Source of the DNA: Hyphomicrobiales bacterium
GTDB taxonomy: Bacteria > Pseudomonadota > Alphaproteobacteria > Rhizobiales > Beijerinckiaceae
DNA length: 5,390 bases
NCBI GenBank assembly: GCA_027489835.1
Contig: JAIXZF010000326.1
Span: 1 to 5,390, forward strand
Direction of reading: 5' to 3'
Shown here: piece by piece, positions 1 through 3,542 of the stretch
How the letters are laid out: the number at the start of each line of letters is the position of its first letter
Position numbering within the stretch: position 1 is the first letter of the stretch
The notes under the pieces: generated by a model
Told to the model about the DNA's origin: nothing
The model's database searches: none
The model's input: only the letters and a program-made list of their open reading frames with translations
Translations under genes and position numbers: made by a program

Positions 1-681
1 ATGGCCACCAACCAGTTCCTGTATCCGAAGCTGAACTACGACCCCGTCGCGGATTTCAAGCCGGTGAGCCTGCTGGCGCTCGTGCCGAACCTGCTCGTCG
101 TCGGCAACCATGTCGAGGCGCGGACGGTGCCGGAGCTCGTGGCCTATGGGCGGGCCAATCCCGGCAAGCTGACCTACGGGTCCTCGGGCGTCGGAACCTC
201 CGTGCACCTGTCGGGCGAGCTGTTCCGCAAGCTGACCGGCGTCGACATGGTCCACCTGCCCTATCGGGGCACGGCGCAGGCGACCCAGGACCTCATCGGC
301 GGCCGCATCGACATGATCTTCGACAACATCACGCAGGCGGTGAGCCATGTTCGGGCCGGCTCGATCCGGTCGCTCGGCATCACCACGGCGAAGCGCTCGC
401 CGGTCGCCCCCGAGTTCGCGCCCGTGGCCGACAGTGTGCCGGGTTTCGACGTCTCGTCCTGGTTCGCGATCTTCGCGCCGAAGGGCACGCCGGACGCCGT
501 GGTGGCCAGGATGCATGCCGACACGGTCGCGGCCTTCGCGGACGCGAAGGTCAAGGAGCGCATGGCGACGCTGGGAGCTGAGATCGTGGCGTCCTCGCCG
601 GCCGAGCTCGGCGCCTTCCTCAAGTCCGAGATGGACAAATGGGGCAAGCTCATCACCGAGGCGGGCATCAAGGCCGGGTGA
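1..681 (+). CDS. Bug/TctC-family periplasmic tricarboxylate-type solute-binding protein, C-terminal part
   Basis: This is a partial extracytoplasmic receptor of the Bug (TctC) family. Members bind small carboxylates or related solutes in the periplasm, and some deliver them to a TctAB-type tripartite tricarboxylate transporter. The visible 226 residues match the family from the middle of the first lobe onward: LNYDPVADFKPVSLL (11-25), the ligand-loop region YGSSGVGTSVHLSGELF (59-75), VDMVHLPYRGTAQA (81-94), GGRIDMIFDN (100-109), SSWFAIFAPKGTP (152-164), and the closing helix that ends in IKAG. Family members are usually about 320 residues with a signal peptide. The ATG at position 1 falls where homologues read roughly 'GYTLLMAT', so it is probably an internal Met. 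About 95 N-terminal residues, including the signal peptide, then lie left of the window. No tctA or tctB is visible, so it may be one of the orphan receptors common in these genomes. Its ligand cannot be predicted. It converges on the atp operon. Confidence 0.9.
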   Translation: MATNQFLYPKLNYDPVADFKPVSLLALVPNLLVVGNHVEARTVPELVAYGRANPGKLTYGSSGVGTSVHLSGELFRKLTGVDMVHLPYRGTAQATQDLIGGRIDMIFDNITQAVSHVRAGSIRSLGITTAKRSPVAPEFAPVADSVPGFDVSSWFAIFAPKGTPDAVVARMHADTVAAFADAKVKERMATLGAEIVASSPAELGAFLKSEMDKWGKLITEAGIKAG

Positions 682-798
682 GGCCTGACGTTGCCCGGCG
701 CGGTCGATCCGATGACGCGAAAGGCCGGAGCGTCGCCGCTCCGGCCTCGTTGATCTCAAGCCGCCGGTGTCAGGCCGCTGGGGCTGATCGGAAACGCG
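682..798. other. Convergent intergenic region
   Basis: No gene is seen in these 117 bp. Besides the 722-747 stem, GGCCTGAC (682-689) and GTCAGGCC (769-776) are an exact 8-bp inverted pair that encloses the stem at 32 and 21 bp distance. They could form an outer stem in RNA from either strand. This is a minor observation that may be due to chance. Confidence 0.4.
722..747. terminator. Bidirectional stem-loop terminator between convergent genes
   Basis: The arms AGGCCGGAGCG (722-732) and CGCTCCGGCCT (737-747) form a perfect 11-bp stem with a 4-nt TCGC loop. The stem lies 41 nt after the receptor stop and 52 nt after the atpF stop. On the minus strand it is followed by TTTCGCG, and on the plus strand by CGTTGATCT, so the U-tracts are short. 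This is common for terminators in GC-rich alphaproteobacteria. A perfect stem is symmetric, so it could end transcripts arriving from both sides. Its strength is inferred, not shown. Confidence 0.75.
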
Positions 799-1284
799 TC
801 AGTTCAGCCTCCCCTTCACGTCAGACAGGCTGCGAGTCAGCATGTCGGCGCCGGCCTTGCCCTGCATCTGGCCGCGCAGCAGTTGCTCGGCGGCCTTGGC
901 GGCGGCATCGGCCGCGGCGGCGCGCACGTCGGCGGCGGCCTGGGCCTCGGCCTGGGCGATCTTCTGCTCGGCGCTGCGGGTGCGGCGAGTGACGAAATCG
1001 GCCATCTTGGCCTCCGCATCGCGGGCGATGCGCTCGGCATCCTCGCGGGCGGCGGCGACGATCGCCTCGGCCTCGGCTTCGGCAGCCCTGCGGCGGGATT
1101 CATAGTCTGCCAGCAGTTTCTCGGCATCCTCGCGCAGCTTGCGGGCCTCGGCCAGTTCGGCAGCGATGCGCGCCCCGCGCTGGTCGAGCGCCTCTAGCAC
1201 CCTGGCGTGCACGCCGAACTTCCACAGCACGCCGAGGAAGATGACGAGGCCGATGGCGCTCCACAGATAGGTGTTGGTCAGCAT
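799..1284 (-). CDS. atpF: F0F1 ATP synthase subunit b
   Basis: Subunit b is one of the two peripheral-stalk helices that hold F1 still while the rotor turns. The 161-residue protein has one N-terminal membrane helix (about 5-24, LWSAIGLVIFLGVLWKFG). After it comes a long, charged, Ala/Glu/Arg-rich helix (about 28-138) expected to run up the side of F1, then a short C-terminal segment (about 139-161) that should contact delta/F1. This length is usual for alphaproteobacterial b. The ATG at 1284 is preceded by GAGGA (1292-1296) at 7-nt spacing, and that ribosome site overlaps the TGA of atpF'. With only 10 nt between the genes, translational coupling is likely and would give equal b and b' levels. 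It is the last gene of the operon and is followed by the stem-loop at 722-747. Which of the two stalk genes is b and which is b' follows from order and N-terminal sequence. Confidence 0.95.
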   Translation of the reverse strand: MLTNTYLWSAIGLVIFLGVLWKFGVHARVLEALDQRGARIAAELAEARKLREDAEKLLADYESRRRAAEAEAEAIVAAAREDAERIARDAEAKMADFVTRRTRSAEQKIAQAEAQAAADVRAAAADAAAKAAEQLLRGQMQGKAGADMLTRSLSDVKGRLN

Positions 1285-1291
1285 GGCGACG

Positions 1292-1296
1292 TCCTC
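1292..1296 (-). promoter_or_regulatory. atpF ribosome binding site overlapping the atpF' stop codon
   Basis: The minus strand reads GCCTGAGGACGTCGCCATG. GAGGA shares two bases with the TGA of atpF' and lies 7 nt before the atpF ATG. This arrangement favours re-initiation by the same ribosomes and fixes the atpF start. Confidence 0.7.
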
Positions 1297-1840
1297 AGGC
1301 CTTCAGGGCCGATTTGAGCGCGGCGTCGAGATCGCCGGCCGAGGGCGCCACGCCGCCGAGGCGTTCGACGATGGCGGCAGCGGCGTCCGCGGCGATCGCC
1401 TGGACATTGCCCATGGCGCTGGCCTTGGTCGCCGAAATCTGGGCCTCGGCCGCGGCGAGCTTCGCCGACAGGTCGCCCTCGAGCGCCTTGCGGCGGCTTT
1501 CGACGCCGGCATTGACCTCGTCCCGCCGTGCCTGCGCGATGGACTGGGCGCGGGCGCGGGCCTCGGCCAGGGCCTTCTCGTAGGCGACGCCGGCTTCCTC
1601 CGCCCGCGTGCGGGCAGCGGCGGCGTCATCGAGATCGCGGGCGATGCGGGAGGCGCGGCCCTCGATCACGTCTGTGAGGCGCGGGGCGAAGACCTTCGAC
1701 ACCAGCCAGTAGAGCAGGCCGAAGAAGATGGCGAGCCACAGGATCTGCGACGCGAACGTCTCGGTCTTGAAGGGCGGAAAGCCGAGATTGTCATGGGCGC
1801 CGCCATGAGCCTCGGTTCCTGCCGTTTGCGGTGTCGCCAT
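1295..1840 (-). CDS. atpF': F0F1 ATP synthase subunit b' (second b-type stalk subunit)
   Basis: This is the diverged second stalk subunit, found in alphaproteobacteria, cyanobacteria and chloroplasts, which pairs with b as a b/b' heterodimer. It has 181 residues. The first 20 or so are polar and His/Gly/Ala-rich, followed by the b'-type entry FPPFKTETFASQILWL (21-36). One membrane helix spans about 30-50 (ending GLLYWLVSKV), then FAPRLTDVIEGRASRI leads into a long coiled-coil helix (about 57-160) and a short C-terminal tail. The FPPF...FASQ...W pattern and the position between atpE and atpF mark it as b' rather than b. The gene is also named atpG or atpF2 in various genomes. The ATG at 1840 has GAGGT (1849-1853) at 8-nt spacing. 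The 86-nt gap to atpE holds a strong hairpin, so its expression may be set lower than that of atpE. Confidence 0.94.
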   Translation of the reverse strand: MATPQTAGTEAHGGAHDNLGFPPFKTETFASQILWLAIFFGLLYWLVSKVFAPRLTDVIEGRASRIARDLDDAAAARTRAEEAGVAYEKALAEARARAQSIAQARRDEVNAGVESRRKALEGDLSAKLAAAEAQISATKASAMGNVQAIAADAAAAIVERLGGVAPSAGDLDAALKSALKA

Positions 1841-1848
1841 CGTCAGCT

Positions 1849-1853
1849 ACCTC
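1849..1853 (-). promoter_or_regulatory. atpF' ribosome binding site
   Basis: GAGGT lies 8 nt before the ATG at 1840 and supports that start. It is independent of the hairpin at 1878-1911, which ends 24 nt further upstream, so a ribosome could load here on a processed transcript. Confidence 0.6.
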
Positions 1854-1877
1854 GGGTGGTGCGAGCGGGATCGGAAA

Positions 1878-1911
1878 GCGGGCGGAGGCGGCGCCGTGCC
1901 GCTCCGCCCGC
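1878..1911 (-). promoter_or_regulatory. Strong intercistronic hairpin between atpE and atpF'
   Basis: In plus-strand coordinates, GCGGGCGGAG (1878-1887) is the exact reverse complement of CTCCGCCCGC (1902-1911). After a one-base bulge (G1888), four more pairs form between 1889-1892 and 1898-1901 around a 5-nt loop. In the atp mRNA the structure begins 15 nt after the atpE stop and is followed by UUUCC. Its position after the high-copy c-subunit gene suggests a 3' stabiliser for atpE mRNA or a partial terminator. The function is inferred. Confidence 0.65.
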
Positions 1912-1926
1912 GAAACTCCGGACCGA

Positions 1927-2151
1927 TCAGGTGAAGAGCAGGAGCAGCGCGACGACGAGCGCGAAGATGCCCAGGCCTTCCGCGAGCGCGGCGCCGACGA
2001 AGGCGCGGCCGAACTGGCCATCGGCCGCCGACGGGTTGCGCAGGGCGCCCGACAGGAAGTTGCCGAAGATGTTGCCGACGCCGATGGCGGCGAGGCCCAT
2101 GCCGAGGCAGGCGATGCCGGCGCCGAGGAACTTGGCGGCTTGGGGATCCAT
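1927..2151 (-). CDS. atpE: F0F1 ATP synthase subunit c (proteolipid ring)
   Basis: Subunit c forms the membrane rotor ring that carries protons. The 74-residue protein is a two-helix hairpin. Helix 1 (about 8-31) has the small-residue packing pattern (GAGIACLGMGLAAIGVGNIFG). The polar loop carries R38-N39-P40, which contacts the gamma/epsilon foot. Helix 2 (about 49-73) contains the proton-binding Glu58 in FVGAALAEGLGIF. The residue after Glu58 is Gly rather than Ser/Thr, and the Gln/Glu/Ser set typical of sodium-binding rings is absent, so a proton ring is expected. The ATG at 2151 has AAGGAG at 7-nt spacing, the best ribosome site in the operon, fitting the need for many c copies per complex. 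Ring size cannot be read from sequence. Length and motifs are standard for alphaproteobacteria. Confidence 0.98.
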   Translation of the reverse strand: MDPQAAKFLGAGIACLGMGLAAIGVGNIFGNFLSGALRNPSAADGQFGRAFVGAALAEGLGIFALVVALLLLFT

Positions 2152-2158
2152 AAGACTA

Positions 2159-2164
2159 CTCCTT
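2159..2164 (-). promoter_or_regulatory. Strong Shine-Dalgarno site of atpE
   Basis: AAGGAG lies 7 nt before the ATG at 2151, preceded by an A-rich stretch (TTCAAAAACCTC). It is the closest match to the anti-Shine-Dalgarno sequence in the operon. atpI has only GAAAG and atpB only AGGA at short spacing. Confidence 0.8.
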
Positions 2165-2205
2165 GAGGTTTTTGAACTGGATCGGGGCGGAACCGGAAAC
2201 CGAAA

Positions 2206-2955
2206 TCAGTGGCCGGGGTGAAGGGCGTCGTTGAGATACACGCAGGTCAGGATGGTGAAGACGTAGGCCTGCAGGAACGCGACGAGGAATTCGAGGGCAG
2301 TGAGCGCGACGATCATGCCGAGCGGCAGGGTGGCGCCGAGGATGCCGCCGACGCCGAGCGCGCCGAGCGAGACCACGAAGCCCGCGAAGACCTTCAGCGC
2401 GATGTGGCCGGCCAGCATGTTGGCGAACAGGCGCATCGACAGCGAGATCGGGCGGGACAGGAAGGAGATGACCTCGATGACCACGAGGAACGGGACCAGC
2501 CAGGCCGGCGCGCCCTGCGGCACGAACAGGCCGAAGAAATGCGTGCCATGCTTGGCGAGGCCGACGCCGATGACCGTGAGGAAGACCAGGAGCGCCAGCG
2601 CGAAGGTGACGATGATCTGGCTGGTGACGGTGAAGGCGCCGGGGATCATGCCCATGAAGTTCGCTGTGAGCACGAACAGGAAGAGCGAGAAGACCAGCGG
2701 AAAGAACTGCATGCCTTCCTTGCCGGCAGCGCTTTTCAGCGTTCCGGCGACGAACTCATAGAGCATCTCGGCGAAGGCCTGCATGCGGCCCGGCACGAGC
2801 GAGCGCTGCGAGGTGGCGGCCATGAAGAACAGGCCGATGGCGCCGACCACGAGCAGCATGAACAGCGAGGAGTTGGTGAAGGCGATCTCGGAACCGCCGA
2901 TCCGGCCGAGCGGCACGATCGGCTTGATCTGAAATTGCTCAAGGGGGCTCGCCAT
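2206..2955 (-). CDS. atpB: F0F1 ATP synthase subunit a (proton channel stator)
   Basis: Subunit a provides the two proton half-channels beside the c ring. The 249-residue protein starts MASPLEQFQIKPIVPL, typical of alphaproteobacterial and mitochondrial-like forms. Hydrophobic segments lie at about 28-48, 85-105, 112-133, 151-170, 172-200 and 205-240. The essential Arg is R175 in SLSMRLFANMLAGH, equivalent to E. coli R210. H184 and E222 occupy the places of E. coli E219 and H245, so the pair is swapped, as known for many a subunits outside the enterics. Q229 in FLQAYVFTILTCVYL matches E. coli Q252. The ATG at 2955 has a partial site (AGGA, 4 nt away). The gene starts 31 nt after atpI and ends 54 nt before atpE. 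Nothing suggests damage, and all the channel residues I can check are present. Confidence 0.98.
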   Translation of the reverse strand: MASPLEQFQIKPIVPLGRIGGSEIAFTNSSLFMLLVVGAIGLFFMAATSQRSLVPGRMQAFAEMLYEFVAGTLKSAAGKEGMQFFPLVFSLFLFVLTANFMGMIPGAFTVTSQIIVTFALALLVFLTVIGVGLAKHGTHFFGLFVPQGAPAWLVPFLVVIEVISFLSRPISLSMRLFANMLAGHIALKVFAGFVVSLGALGVGGILGATLPLGMIVALTALEFLVAFLQAYVFTILTCVYLNDALHPGH

Positions 2956-2986
2956 GGCGTCCTGGTCCCGCTTTCATCGACAGCAT

Positions 2987-3364
2987 TCAGCCGGCATCGG
3001 GACCCGGAGGCCTGACTGACTGGTTCTGCGTGGCGCGATACAGGTTTCTGAGGCCTGCTGCAAACCCAAACATAAGTCCAATCAACAGGCCGAATGGCTG
3101 AATGCCCGTGAAACGGTCGATCAGCCAGCCCAGAACCCCGCCCGCCAGAATCCCCGCGACGAACTCGGACACCAGTTTCATGCCGCGCGCCATCGCAGAG
3201 CCATCGGCCTGGAGGCGGCCTGGTGGTTCCTGCGTTGATCCGCGATCCGACCGGAGTTCCGACAGACGGGCGTCGAGGTGGCGTAGCTTTGCCGACAGCT
3301 CGGCCTCGGATGAAGGGTCTGATCCTGCCGAAGCCCGATCACCCTGCTTGTTCGGTTCCGACAT
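2987..3364 (-). CDS. atpI: AtpI/AtpZ-type F0 assembly accessory protein
   Basis: AtpI is a small membrane protein at the head of many atp operons. In studied bacteria it helps c-ring assembly or stability and has been linked to Mg2+/Ca2+ supply; it is not part of the finished enzyme. The 125-residue product has a hydrophilic N-terminal part (1-60) with a short predicted helix (about 21-39, ELSAKLRHLDARLSELR). Two membrane segments follow at about 64-83 (SEFVAGILAGGVLGWLIDRF) and 91-108 (FGLLIGLMFGFAAGLRNLYR), the usual alphaproteobacterial AtpI core, and then a short polar tail. The ATG at 3364 has only a weak ribosome site (GAAAG, 8 nt away), suggesting lower translation than atpE. It is the first gene after the promoter at 3436-3464. 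The N-terminal 50 residues are poorly conserved in this family, so the start is less certain than the identity. Confidence 0.92.
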   Translation of the reverse strand: MSEPNKQGDRASAGSDPSSEAELSAKLRHLDARLSELRSDRGSTQEPPGRLQADGSAMARGMKLVSEFVAGILAGGVLGWLIDRFTGIQPFGLLIGLMFGFAAGLRNLYRATQNQSVRPPGPDAG

Positions 3365-3400
3365 GCGTCAGACTTTCACAATCGCGCCACATGCGCCGCA

Positions 3401-3420
3401 GGGGACCGGCGGGGACCCCC
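3401..3420 (-). promoter_or_regulatory. GC-rich hairpin candidate in the atpI leader
   Basis: On the minus strand, GGGGTCC (3413-3419) can pair with GGTCCCC (3401-3407) around CCGCC, leaving one internal T-T mismatch. It would lie in the predicted leader of about 65 nt between the transcription start (near 3429) and the atpI ATG. The same bases also form a direct repeat of GGGGACC (3401-3407 and 3411-3417 on the plus strand). A regulatory role is speculative. Confidence 0.3.
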
Positions 3421-3435
3421 ACCGAAACCGGGCGC

Positions 3436-3464
3436 AACATATTTTCGTGATCCGGCGCTGTCAA
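3436..3464 (-). promoter_or_regulatory. Sigma70-type promoter of the atp F0 operon
   Basis: On the minus strand, a perfect -35 box TTGACA (3464-3459) is followed after exactly 17 nt by TATGTT (3441-3436), which matches TATAAT at four of six positions including TA...T. Transcription should start near 3429, giving a leader of about 65 nt before atpI. Upstream, an AT-rich run (AATAATTTAAA, about 3481-3491) lies roughly where an UP element would be, in an otherwise GC-rich region. A housekeeping promoter fits the steady demand for ATP synthase. The match is seen directly; its activity is inferred. Confidence 0.75.
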
Positions 3465-3540
3465 GGACAGATGCCACCGGTTTAAATTATTCAGTTCATT
3501 GACGAATCATCCGCCGGCGCCCCCCTGCGCCGATCTGTCC
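3465..3540. repeat. 8-bp inverted repeat flanking the region upstream of the atp promoter
   Basis: GGACAGAT (3465-3472) and ATCTGTCC (3533-3540) are exact inverted copies separated by 60 bp. The first copy touches the -35 box (3459-3464), and the second lies 2 bp from the smc stop codon. It could be a pair of protein-binding sites or a chance match in about 180 bp. Confidence 0.35.
3515..3532 (-). terminator. Possible weak terminator stem after smc
   Basis: CGGCGC (3515-3520) and GCGCCG (3527-3532) form a 6-bp GC stem with a 6-nt loop, starting 10 nt after the smc stop codon. No T-tract follows on the minus strand (GCGGATGATT), so an intrinsic terminator would be weak, and Rho or read-through into the atp operon are alternatives. 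Confidence 0.35.
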
Positions 3541-3542
3541 CG

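Noticed and set aside
883..1197. Gly/Leu-rich plus-strand frame resembling a glycine-rich protein
   Set aside because: It is antisense to the Ala/Glu-rich helix of subunit b, and its repeats come from that helix's codons.
1271..2221. Long plus-strand open frame of 316 codons across atpF'/atpE
   Set aside because: It is antisense to well-recognised F0 genes. Its product is low-complexity Arg/Gly/Ala, with no family resemblance and no ribosome site. High GC content makes such frames common.
2209..3015. Plus-strand open frame of 268 codons opposite atpB, rich in Asp, Glu, His and Arg
   Set aside because: The composition is the mirror of hydrophobic codons read on the other strand, and atpB on the minus strand is certain.
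3339..3392. A 17-codon upstream frame overlapping the atpI start (MWRDCESL...)
   Set aside because: It has no ribosome site and no evidence of translation beyond a chance ATG. A leader-peptide role cannot be supported.
3504..3508. GANTC (GAATC) site upstream of the atp promoter, a possible CcrM methylation mark
   Set aside because: It is a single site about 40 bp upstream of the -35 box, and one such short motif is expected by chance.
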